NCBI GenBank assembly: GCA_000827325.1
Contig: KN832876.1
Coordinates: 806,001 to 870,000, forward strand
Length of the DNA stretch: 64,000 nucleotides
From: Oidiodendron maius Zn
Taxonomy: Eukaryota; Ascomycota; Leotiomycetes; Myxotrichaceae
Direction of reading: 5' to 3'
In this document: one piece after another, positions 1 to 10,800 of the stretch
How the letters are laid out: each line of letters opens with the position of its first letter
How positions within the stretch are numbered: the first letter of the stretch is position 1
Notes under the pieces: model-generated
Told to the model about the DNA's origin: nothing
Seen by the model: only the letters and a program-made list of their open reading frames with translations
Database searches by the model: none
Program-made: the position numbers and the translations under genes

Positions 1-1032
1 GGGACCAAGAAGTCGCAACATAGTGATGACGACGAGATGCGACGGAACATGGAGGATGCAAAGAGGAGGATGGATGGGGAGAATGGCATGGCCGCTGGCA
101 CTGTGAAGAAGCGCATCACTGACGCCCCTCCTCGTCCTACAAGGCCGCTAGCACAGAGGGAAAATAGTGAATACCGATACCCGTCAATACAGAAATCCCA
201 ACCCCTACGTGACACGGCCGCGTCGATATCGCGAACCAGTTCTCCTACGTATGGCATCCCTCCATTGCCACCAAAAGAACGGAACGATATTACAGTTCAG
301 ACAGGGCCTCCGGCCATTCCCGAGAAGACAACCCTCCATCGTCCCGATAGCATGTCGTCTTTGAAATCTCCCCCTTCTTTCACATTTCGTCCGTCGGCTT
401 ACCTCGAAAATGGCAAGCCCTTGCGGACGGTGTTCCTCCCCCAGGATTTACGACATAAGTTCCTTCAGGTCGCCGAACCAAATACTCGACGCAATCTTGA
501 GACTTGTGGCATGCTTTGCGGGACGTTAATCTCCAACGCGCTGTTTATTTCGAAGGTGGTGATTCCTGAGCAGGAGAGCACAAGCGATACGTGTGACACT
601 ATTAACGAAAGTGCATTTTTCGACTATTGTGCCGCTGAAGATTTGATGGTGCTGGGTTGGATCCATACGCACCCCACTCAGACATGCTTCATGAGCAGCA
701 GAGACTTACATACACATTGCGGATATCAGGTTATGATGCCGGAGAGTATTGCCATTGTCTGTGCTCCCAGCAAGTCACCCGAGTGAGTCGCCCCTCCTAT
801 TCGGTATATGTTGCACAGAAATTTTGCAAGAGCATAGGACTGATTGACTTACAGATGGGGCGTCTTCCGGTTGACAGATCCACCCGGAATGTACTCTGTT
901 CTCAACTGTCACAAGACCGGGCTGTTTCATCCACATGACGAGCCGAACGTGTATACTAATGCACTTCGGCCGGGCCATGTCTTTGAGGCTGATGGATTGC
1001 AGTTTGAACTTGTTGATTTGCGCCCTCAGTGA
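1..1032 (+). CDS. AMSH/Sst2-type JAMM deubiquitinase, 3' part (5' end outside window)
   Basis: The reading frame is open from base 1, so the start lies upstream. Exons read here are 1..782 and 855..1032; donor GTGAGT and acceptor TTACAG join SKSPE to WGVFRLTDPPGMY in phase. The first ~130 visible residues are low-complexity and Pro/Ser-rich, followed by an MPN+ domain. The zinc-binding JAMM motif is visible as HTHP (bases 664-675) with the downstream Ser-Arg-Asp (MSSRDLHTH). The C-terminus GLFHPHDEP...LVDLRPQ is typical of fungal AMSH/STAMBP relatives. These enzymes cleave K63-linked ubiquitin chains at endosomes, working with ESCRT-0 in receptor sorting; that role is family knowledge. An N-terminal MIT-like domain would be expected upstream but cannot be seen. 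The strand, domain and stop codon are secure. Confidence 0.9.
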
Positions 1033-2529
1033 TATGGCCTCATCTGAGCTTGTATCCTGGAAGGAATTCGAATTGAATCCGAAGATTAGGCCAGTAGGCA
1101 TAGGGCAGCGAAAATCGGAAAGAAAAAAGTACAATCGGGATAGGACTTCTTGCAATGGATTCGATAGTACACGCGCCCACTCCCGTAGTGGGGAGGAGAA
1201 GTCACTCAATGAATACATTGCTTGCATGAGAAGTCACCTTTTAATGAGTATGGGCATAGAGGAACAAAATATTTAGATACCCAAATCAATGCTGTGGCTC
1301 TTGCGCTACCATCTATCTGTGAGAGAAGGTTTTGCATAAGTCTCCCCATTCTGGCGCCAGGCAATTAGGACCAAATGGTGTATTCTCTTGCTTATTTCAC
1401 GAATACGTACATTTTGTAGGAGCCGATCTTTCTGGTTGACCGGATAAATGGCATTTCCTCCCGTGGAGACATATGTATTAGATCGGCCAAGTTATAGAGA
1501 TCGCTGTCGGCTATCAGAAATAATCCTCTTGCGGAGGTATTCTCTGATATTGGTAGATATCATCCTAGAGTAGCATTAAAATACTAGAATCCCTATCTGG
1601 AGAGCTTTAATACTCCACGAAGGAGACTGTATCAACAAGAATGTCTGCAGATATAGGATTAGCGGTTGCTATAGATATAGTGGAGGTCAGCCTAAAATTT
1701 GCGCCTGGCCTGAATGATATCGGGGTGTATAAGTCTGTACGGGTAGAGTGTTCACTGGTGCGGTAGGCACTGGGAAAGATGCTGTTGCAGGAAGGGATGA
1801 GTACGTAACATCATATGGCTTAGAAATTCAAAAGGATATTCACATGCTCATCGCGGAATAATTAATACGAGATCTCCCTCTTAAAAAGCTTCTTCGTGGG
1901 ATCTGGAAGACTGTCTCGTCGAGGGGCTTTTCTCCCACGTTTTCCCCTGCCACCGGTATTACCAGCCACCGGCTTTCGCGGCCGCTCGCTCGCGTCACTC
2001 TGTTTCCCCCTCATCACAGAGTCTCCCGCCATGCCTAAACAAAAACAAACCACAACGGTCGGACAATTGTTTGCTTCTCCAGTCACTCATTTCACCTCTT
2101 CATCCTGCTCTTTATCCCGGGCGACGGAAGTACCGTCTACTGTCGCAGAAGGCTTCCTGCATCTGCGCATCCAATCGCCGAGTTCTCGATCCCTCCGCAG
2201 TTTCCGATCCTCGTTCACATCGGACTCGAAGGCGACAACACATTGGGTCGCCAGCAGACGTGGATGCAGACGTGGACTCTACACATTGATTAGCGCCTCG
2301 ACATTAGTTATCGCGCCTGCCACGATACTGCGACTGTCGGATTCACACTTTGCAAAGGATAGATACTGGATTGGCGGGTGGATCGGAGGGGTGACGGAAA
2401 CCAACTTACATACGCAAGAGCCCAAACCGACCGCAGGCTCGAGGAGAGTTACAAGCTGAAAGAGTCCTACGCTGCGCTGCTGCGCTTAACTTCAGGACCT
2501 ACGACCTTTCTCGAAATACTCTCTCCACC
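1033..2529. other. Intergenic region and leader of the membrane-protein gene
   Basis: About 1.5 kb between the AMSH-like gene and the next supported start. Bases 1300-1860 are AT-rich with no protein-like frame. Bases 1900-2500 are C/T-rich and carry a 187-codon open frame that has no domain or compositional look of a protein; I read it as promoter plus 5' leader of the gene starting at 2530. Confidence 0.5.
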
Positions 2530-3220
2530 ATGGCCTCCTCACATTCAACCATAACTAACCTCGTGATCGAGCGGCACCATGCCAAGTATCACTGGCCGGC
2601 GTTGCAGCTCAATTTCTGGATTCTTATCATGTTTGTCGGTAGCTCTGTGAACTTGGGTATATTTGCCTACTTCATGGCTGTTCAGACACAGTTAAACGTT
2701 ATTATTCCATGGTGCGTAACTCCCTCTTCTCTCTTAATTCTTGTAATCGACACGCAAAGCTGACGCATATCTCTAGGTATTTCCCATACTGGGTGACTGT
2801 TGGCGCTCTCTCGATAACCTACATCTGCGTCATGCTGTGGCTCATATCGCAGCGACAACTGCTTCCCGGCATAGTCATAATGGGCGCCTTCATGCTCTTT
2901 GTGCTCTGGACAGTCGGCCTCATAGTCATCAGCGTCCAGCTCTGGGGACCGATTGGCAGCGTCAATGCCAATTGCCAATTCTATGTAGACTCGACGCAGA
3001 GTACAGGACCTAGCACTGATACTCTGGGGTGGTTGGAACAGCGAAGTATATGTATGTTCTCCCTTCTCTCCTGCATTTCGTTGCCAAACAGTTGCTGACA
3101 GAGTTTTGTTTAGGCCAGAGTTGGACAGCTGCCTGGGCATTCGAGCTTGTTGGAGACGTTTTCCTGTTATGGATGATGATCATGGCATATCAGGTCTACC
3201 GCGAGTTTGCGAGCGCGTAG
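2530..3220 (+). CDS. Small four-helix (MARVEL-like) integral membrane protein
   Basis: Three exons, 2530..2711, 2777..3051 and 3114..3220, give 187 residues. Splice signals are GTGCGT/TCTAG and GTATGT/TTTAG, and both junctions keep phase (IIPW-YFPYW; RSIC-QSWTAAWAF). A second donor six bases upstream of the second intron (GTATAT) would also stay in frame and drop Ile-Cys. Four hydrophobic segments are visible: roughly residues 22-50, 65-85, 92-118 and 152-178, with a polar loop containing two Cys between the third and fourth. This topology resembles fungal MARVEL-like tetraspan proteins of unknown role. No catalytic motif is seen. I do not assign a function; membrane location is inferred from hydrophobicity. 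Confidence 0.75.
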
Positions 3221-3528
3221 AGAGTTTTGAAGAGGGAAAAGAGGCATATGGGATTGGCTGGCGGGCGCATGCATATCGGATACAGGACATATGGAGTGGA
3301 TTGCATATACAGGCGTTCAGGGTCGTGCATACACATTGTACGATGGTTGTGACTGGCGCAATGCAGGCCAGTTTGTGCAGGGACAGAGGCTCACAATTGA
3401 TACCAACTATTCGCAGCCTTAAGGCGCAGAGGAAGAATATATTGAAAGTTATATACCCTTTATCCTATTGTGTTTATGAATCCAGAGCCTCGTATGTACC
3501 CCGAGGAGTTAAAAGGGAGATATTATGT

Positions 3529-3939
3529 CTAGTTTGAGATCTTGGGGTTGACTTTTTGCCTGCAGAGTTATTAGTTTCTGATTCTTCACCTTACAACTAG
3601 CGAAGAAATACCCAGTGGCCTTCTCGTACATTCCTCTGGCACCATCGGTGATCTTTTCATTCGTGCCGGCACCCAAGTTGTGACCTGACCTCTGCTCTAA
3701 GAAGTCAAGTGCTGCCATAGGATTGTGTTATTATCATTTTGTTTTGTAGGCTGAAAGAACCTCATGCGGAGGAGCGCACCTTTGTCGCCATAGTCCTGCT
3801 GTCCTGAACTGCCGCCGGCTCCTACAGCGCCTCCAGGTGCTGGGCCTGCGCCGCTGGAAGCCTGGCCCGCGCCTGTGGTCGAGCCACCCTGCACACCGGA
3901 GCCTGACAATACATCCTTGACCTTATCTGTGAGACCCAT
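3529..3939 (-). CDS. Small hydrophilic fungal protein (GHNLG...NEKITDGAR family)
   Basis: On the minus strand, exons 3939..3780, 3711..3612 and 3559..3529 give 96 residues. The junctions are DK|ALDFLEQRSGHNLG and KATG|QKVNPKISN; the last exon has only 31 bases, and ignoring it leaves a long unnatural tail. The first third is Gly/Ala/Ser-rich (GAGQASSGAGPAPGGAVGAG), the rest charged and repeat-like (TNEKITDGARGMYEKATG). Proteins of this pattern are widespread in Pezizomycotina, usually uncharacterised and often described as stress- or DNA-damage-responsive; I know of no biochemical role. It is divergently transcribed from the Zn2Cys6 regulator across a 1.2-kb gap. No signal peptide or membrane segment is present. 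Confidence 0.8.
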
Positions 3940-5135
3940 TGTGACGACTTTGCTCAGTTCAAGTTGTTATTATCGTAAGGGTAGGAGTGTGAGTCTAGTT
4001 TTATTTGCGTTGAAGGGGCAAGCACTCCTGCTCCAAGTGTGGTGTCCTGCCCTTTTATATCCCACTGGGATATCAACCCTTCTCTATTTGTCTTGGATAT
4101 GACTTCATTCCAAGGCGCCAAGGCCCCATTGGGTCCCTTGGGCAGCTGAAAGGCAAATACGGATCATTGAGCCCAGCTAACGCGGAAGCACCGTGGCCTG
4201 GATAGAGTGCGGAGAGTCTGAAGCTGATCTTGATTCTGGGCTCTAAGACCCCGCTCTGGAAGAAACAATGCTCGCTGGTGACGTAGGCACCTTATCTTGT
4301 CCGATTGGCGGGTGGCTTCCGATAGATGACGACTTGCCTCCCGCAGGTACCTTACTGTATGGTAGCTGACGACGATCCCGTGATCATTTATCACGTGATT
4401 AACCTTATCGATCCGCCGCGCCTGGTGCCGCACACTCAATTGCTGCGCCTCCAACAAGCCGCTTCTACCACCTCGGGGCCTGGACCCCATTGGGAAGCAA
4501 GGGGCAGCCAAATACACGCCCGCGCCTTTTGAGGTTAGTTGCCGCCGTACGCAATTATCGCGGTGGGGAGATGGTAGATACTGTGTGGCTCAGGGCGGTC
4601 GAGATCGTTTCTGCGTTAAATTGATACCCTTCGTACCAGTGCAACCCCGCCACCCCCTGGCTTCAACACCCTCTGCATAGGAACGGGGCCATCACAAGAA
4701 TAGGCATCTCTGCCACGGCACAGCCAACGACGATCTTCAACCCTCGATGGGAATGGGCCGACCACAGCCTTGCGCTTCCGGCTATTCCACCTCGCCATCT
4801 ATCTGTCCTCCCGCACCCACTTCTTTGATACCGCACCGTTATAATTCTGTACGACTCTTTCCCGACTCTACGTTGGCCGTGACTGTTGACGGCTGTCGCG
4901 CTGGTGGCCATCAACAATTGCCCCCCCATTTCCGTTGCTGTCAGTGCAGAACATGCAGGCGGAGAGCACCCGGAACGAGGCATGACCCCCGAGAGGCTCG
5001 CACTGATCCCGTCGGTACCGTGAACTACCGTGGTGACAGAACGTGCGTTCTATGTCCGCCCACACGCCATAACCTCCACCTCGCACCTCTTCTTGATACC
5101 TGAGAGAGCTTCTTCGTGAGACAAGAGACATTAAG
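3940..5135. other. Shared 1.2-kb divergent intergenic region
   Basis: Lies between the small stress-type protein (minus) and the Zn2Cys6 regulator (plus). Several short open frames occur on both strands, but none has a protein-like composition or splice-compatible extension. It probably holds both promoters, and it contains a palindromic E-box described separately. Confidence 0.5.
4391..4398. promoter_or_regulatory. Palindromic E-box TCACGTGA
   Basis: A perfect 8-bp palindrome with the CACGTG core recognised by bHLH factors (Cbf1/SREBP-like class) in fungi. It lies mid-way in the divergent region between 3939 and 5136. Its function is inferred from the motif alone. Confidence 0.3.
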
Positions 5136-7015
5136 ATGGTTTACACAGGTCAGCCCAGCCGGGGCTGCGCAACCTGTCGCAAACGGCGCATCAAGGTAAA
5201 TTTGTACTGCATAAGACCTCTGATACGCGAGTGGACCTGACGCTTCCTTACACAGTGCGACGAGAAAACTCCAGAATGCGGGAATTGCCAGAGGATAAAG
5301 CAGCCCTGCCCCGGATATGTGAATCAATTCGACTTGGCCTGGAGAGACCAAACTACTGTGGCCAAGAAAGGCGTGGAGCGGGGAAAGCAGAAGCGCAGAG
5401 CAGCGCGCGAACAAGCTTCATCGTCGTCATCAGCCTCCGGGTCGGCGCGCCCACTAAACTCTTCACCGTCCGCAAGGGAAACGAAGGAAACAAAAACAAA
5501 ATCCAGTCCCGCCAGATCGGCGAAAACCTCACCATCCGGCTCTACCGTAGTGGTATCGAATTACTCCTCGATATCGACTCCACCACAGGTCTTTTCAACG
5601 GTCCCCATCACTAGCGAGGTCACTCCTCCCAGGGCGACTAGCCCGTATCTCAGGCTTAATATTCCTCCCGACGACTCTATCTTGACCTTCTTCTTCAACC
5701 TTTACATCCTACCGATCCGAGATCCGTTGGCACGACGAGGATTTCTCGAATACTTAGCTCCCATATACTCCCATACCGACCCGAATTCTCCATTCATGCT
5801 ATCAACAATGGCGGTGGCATCTTGCTTGTTATCTATCCGCATGGGCCATGATCCTAATACTACGTTCTCTCGATCCTACTACCTCCGAGCCGTCAAAGCC
5901 ATGAGAGACTGCGTGTCTGAGCAGAAGGCATGCTCCGAAGACGAAATGGTGATCGCAGTACTTCTACTGCAGATGTATGAGGTTGGGCAACCCACTTTTG
6001 AACTGTCTACTGCGCATAAGTTGACTCTCTTCAAGTTATCAGTTGGACGAATGTCTCTGAAAGATAACTCTCAACATGCCCATCTTAACGGTGCACTTGC
6101 GCTAATAAGACATCGAGGGGCTACTAATTTTATGGGAACACTCTCCCTGGCCATCTTGCTCTATGTTCGAAGTTTGGTGGTATGCTTAAACTTCCAAACC
6201 ATGATTTTCACAGGACCTAACGCTCCCAGATCGACGAAGCATTCCATAATAACACTCCAGTCCCAGAAGACGTGAGCCAATGGTCAGAGTTGTTTGATGA
6301 TTCTGCCCAAATACCTGGGGTGCGACTTGATAGCATTAATATCGACCTCGCTCGCCTCCGCTCATCTGCCACTCATCTGCTGCGTCTACCCGAGTCAGAT
6401 GTATTCTCCCGCGCATCACAAATACAACACATTCTTGCCGCTGCCACAAATATAGATCGCCGACTAAAAGCTTGGCGAGAATCAGTACCCAAGACATGGA
6501 CTCCAACGCGTGTCTTTGGTGACCAGTATATACCGCCGAGTATACAGAAAGCCGGCTTATATCAACAGCACTGCGATGTGTACCCCACCATATTTATCGT
6601 CATCGTGTGGAACAAATACCGACAATCTCTGATCGAGGTAACACGTATTATCGTTAGGTGTCTTGATGAGAACCCGTCTGGTTTCAATATCGCACAGCAA
6701 GAAGCCGGTCGAAACAATATTCAACGATTAGTCGATGATATTTGCGCCAGCATTCCGTTCTTCCTCGGTGATAGAACGCAGCCAGGGAACAATGGAGACC
6801 TCTTGGTCAAATACCCTCGGGCGCCAGGGAACCCCCCTGTCAAGGACCATTACCAATCTGGGCCAACAATGGGGGGGTGGGCGATCCTTGCACCTATCGC
6901 CGCATTGCTAAAAATGGACATAAAGATGAGAGAAGGTCAAAGACAGTGGCTTGCAGGCCAGATGGCGAGGACTGCTAGGGTGTACAGGATTGGCAAGTTG
7001 CCGCCTCAAGGGTGA
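5136..7015 (+). CDS. Zn2Cys6 transcription factor with DUF3468-type regulatory region
   Basis: Exons 5136..5195, 5256..6179 and 6230..7015 give 589 residues. The binuclear zinc cluster spans the first intron: Cys11-X2-Cys14-X6-Cys21-X6-Cys28-X2-Cys31-X6-Cys38, followed by a basic Lys/Arg stretch and a Ser/Thr/Pro linker to about residue 150. The remainder resembles the fungal_trans_2/DUF3468 domain (DDSILTFFFNLYILP, HLNGALALIRHRG). The third-exon join gives VIDEAFHNNTPVPEDVSQW, the usual family pattern. A further in-frame intron at about 5982..6035 (weak donor GTTGGG) is possible: it would remove 18 residues and join QMYE to LSVGRMS. Such proteins are nuclear DNA-binding regulators; the targets are unknown, and no pathway genes sit beside it. 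Confidence 0.9.
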
Positions 7016-7800
7016 CCACCGCTGCCATCACCACGCCATCCATCATAGCTACGATCAGAGCAGCTCAGCTCAAGGATTGAGTGTGGGTGCAGCAAGGAAA
7101 TGGAAGAGTGCAAAGCAGCCAGATTGGTTTAGAGGAGAGATTTCCAAATGTACAGATGTGGGCTTGGCGGGCAAGTCATGTGGCGTTGAGTTGACATGAA
7201 AATGTATCATGCGCAAGACATACTTTCTCATAACGGAAGGACGTTTCATTGGACAAAATGAAAGCATGGCCTACAGGGGGGCATTATGAATATATACCCA
7301 GGGTTTGTATGATACTTCTATTCAAATCTGTGCCCACCCGAAGACAGACAAGAAATATACAAAGTTGACACAAGCAATATTTCTGAACCAATTCGGTAGA
7401 AGAATGAGGGTGGGTTTTAGCAAAGAGCTGCTCAAGTCCAGAACTTATGAGAAATTTATGCCTCATTCGCAAGGTTGCAAAACTGTTACCGTAGCAGTGC
7501 ATCATGACAACAAAGAATAACATGAATGAGTCTGTAATCCAAGTCCCATATAATCGACGCCTGAGCAAATAGTTGTCACTTGTGAAGACTATGTTCGTTT
7601 CAATTTCATATGATATCTCCGCACAAATTTATTAAGTCTGTCACTGCTCCGGTGCGGGTACGTCAACTGTTGAACGCTCCTCGACCTTAAAGATCCGAGC
7701 GCGTTTTTTCCTAGTAAGCAAGCATCCACTTCTTGCAGTCAAACATCTGAACAGACTTGCGCCAGCACAATATAGATGCGACGCACTACTCAAGCATAAG
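7016..7800. other. Intergenic, no gene seen
   Basis: 785 bp between the regulator and the ApsB/Mto1 gene. It contains AT-rich 3' flank and a presumptive promoter for the downstream gene. Short open frames on both strands are unconvincing. Confidence 0.5.
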
Positions 7801-10800
7801 ATGTCCAAGGAGGAACACCACGCAGACCCTACCGTATCCTCGGGGGCCCGTCCTCAGATGGGGCGGGGGAAGATGCGGAAGGTGCCTGGTGGCTTTGGAA
7901 TAGACGACACAGACGACCTCTCTCCAAATAAGGACCAATTTGACGACTCTATACTTGCATTTGGCAGCGCAAACATTCAGACGCTCGCACAGAACCATCG
8001 CATCCCCTCTCTCGACCCTACGATGCTCCCTTCTTTACCGCCGCCCAGAGACAGCAGTCTCATATTTGTTCGGAGCGAGAATGGGCAAGATAGTGACGGA
8101 CATATGGATACATTAGATGAACATGCCATGCAGAGACACCTCAATGACGTGGAGGAGAGCTTTTTGCCAGCGCCGTCCCCTATTGCCATTGGTAGAGACA
8201 AAGGTGCAGATGATACGTATCTTTTTGATGGTGCCCAACGATACACAAGCGGTGGCCAAGATCCACCAAATGAACATCCTACAGGGAGCGGAAACACGAT
8301 ATCAGCTACAAGAGAAGTTGAGGGAGAGCCCTTGCCCCCAACGCCTCCAGGCACCTACCGAACTCCCGCTCCCACTGAATACAATTTACCAGAGTCGGCA
8401 GACGATACAGAGATCGGAAATACGACATCTTCTCTAGAAACTATGTCATCTCCTACAGTAGCTGCTGCAGCAAGGACGATATCCCGGGCAGCCTCTATGA
8501 CCACGGTTGGTGGCTATGTCACAGCGAACGATGGGAGCAATTCAACCTCTCAGGAACAAACAGAAGACGAAGGAGACGCCCAAGCAACCCCTAGGACGCA
8601 AAGGCGAGGTTCAATAACGGACTCGGATGGTCGTTCGACGCTCCGGCATCACCTTTCTAATCATAGCCTTGCTGATGCAGGGAATACGCCAGGGCTTGCT
8701 CTCTTGAATCCACGTCCGGGTGGGAAAAGACCGAAATTCCTTCGCAGCAGACATGCAAGTCAAAGATCATCTATCTCATCTTATGTAGAATCACACGATG
8801 GAGGCAGCGATGTCGCATTGGGAGCAGATTATGCCCTCCAATCTGGCGGCGCTGCGCCTGGCGGGGGATTCTCGAGGAGTAGCAGCTACGCCTTGTCGAG
8901 ATCAATAAGCCTAGGGAGCATGGCGTCTGGAATCGAAGATCTTCATGAGTCCTCTCCAAAAGTCGATGCAACCCTCGCGACGTTAACAGAGGAGGAGCAG
9001 AACAGAGAGCGAAAAGCAGCCGAAGACCAGTCTCCACCAGAAACGCCCCGCGCTGCAAGCAGGAAGCTGACCGCTCCTACGGATACGGTAATTGCTCGAC
9101 ATGTGCAGAACGTTCAAGTCCCTGAATCCCTGGCCAAGAAGTATCGAAATAAGAACGTTTCGCGGTCTCCTGAAAGGCGAGCAGGACTCGCTGGTGGCTC
9201 AACACTTGGCCGGAGTGGCAAGAATCTTACCCTAAAAGAGCAAAGTAGCACCATCGAGAGACTGTCAAAGGAGAACTTTGATCTGAAGCTCAAGGTTATG
9301 TTCCTGAGCGATCGATTGGATAAACTCTCAGAGGAGGGCGTGAAAGAAATGATCTCTGAGAATGTTGAAATGAAGACCAGTCTTGCTGTGATGCAGCGAG
9401 ACAACAAAGCTCTAAAGCGGCGGATAAGGGAGCTTGAGAAGCAATTGAAAGATGACGAAGAGAGACCAGGAACAGCGAGATCCGGCACATCTACGGGCGA
9501 CCATAGCCCGAGATGGTTTGACCAAGAGGGTGCTCAAGAACGGGAAGAGGAACTCATATATCTTAGAGAAAGAGTAGAGGAATATGTGACAGAGATTGAG
9601 AGGCTTCGAAACGAGAGTCTTCAGAGAGAAAATGAAAAACGCAATCTTGCTGAAGTTGTTCGTACCATGGGTGACAGGCACAGCTCAACCATTGGTGCTC
9701 GGGAAGAGATGGATGTATGGAAAGATCTTCTCGAGCAGGAGACCGCTCGGAGGGAGCAAGGCGACGAGGAAGTTAAGAAGCTTCGTGAAGAGATCTTTCG
9801 CCTCAAGAGCGAGACATCTTCGGTTTCTGGAGGGCACGGATTAACACATACCACCAACATATACAACATCACAAAGAAACGAGCTGTCTCCCCATCGCGG
9901 ACTCGTTCTGAAATATCTGATCCTACTGAGGATAGGCAAGGCACGATCAGTGCCACAAGCACTTTGGTAGAGGATCTGAAAAGAGAGAGCGAGCAACTAA
10001 GACATGAGAACGCTGAATTGAGACGAGAAGTAGGCGCACAAACATCTATGCTAACCTCGCGCAACCGTGAAAAGGAGCGGCTCTATCAAGAGATTGAGGA
10101 GCTCAAGCTGGGGCAACGAAGAGGCGGTGGATCCATTGCTGGGGAAAGCATCCTAGAGAGGTCCGCATCGAGAGCGCACGAACGTTCACTGTCCAGAAAT
10201 AGTGTCGGTACGCGACAAACCATGGCGGATAACGAGCGCGAAGATTTTGAGAACAAGCAAGCCGAGCTCCGAGACGGAATTAACAGCTTGAAGATCCATA
10301 ACCAGGATCTCCAGCGAGAGCTTGAGTCATGCATGGAGGATTTTGAGATCGCTGTTGAGCAAAAGAAACAGGCCGAGACTCTCGTGGCTGAGTTGCAAGA
10401 TGCACTTGAAGCTACCAATGCGGACCTACTCACCATGCAGGCCGATCGAGACGAAGCATTGCAAGGACAAGATGAGGCCGAGATCATGTTCGAGTCACTG
10501 CGCAAGGAGGCACAGGAGGAACTGGATGGTTTCGCAGCGGAGGCCGAAGAGGCAAATGCCGATATAGAACGTTTGCAGCATGAACTAGCGGACAGCACTG
10601 AGAATTTCAATGCCCTACAGGGCGAAATGCGACAAATGAGCGAAGGAATTGTGAGGTTGGAAGATGATCATGAAAATAACATAAAACGAATTCAGGATCT
10701 AGAACGAGATCTGGAAGAAGCCAACCGGGAGCTCGAGCAAATGGAGAAGAATCTAGTCGAGGCCAATGAGAAGATTAATCGTCTCGGCGTCCAACAAGAG

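Noticed and set aside
1896-2459. 187-codon plus-strand open frame upstream of the membrane-protein gene
   Set aside because: Composition is Arg/Ser/Pro-rich and unlike protein, with no domain, and it lies where the leader and promoter of the 2530 gene are expected.
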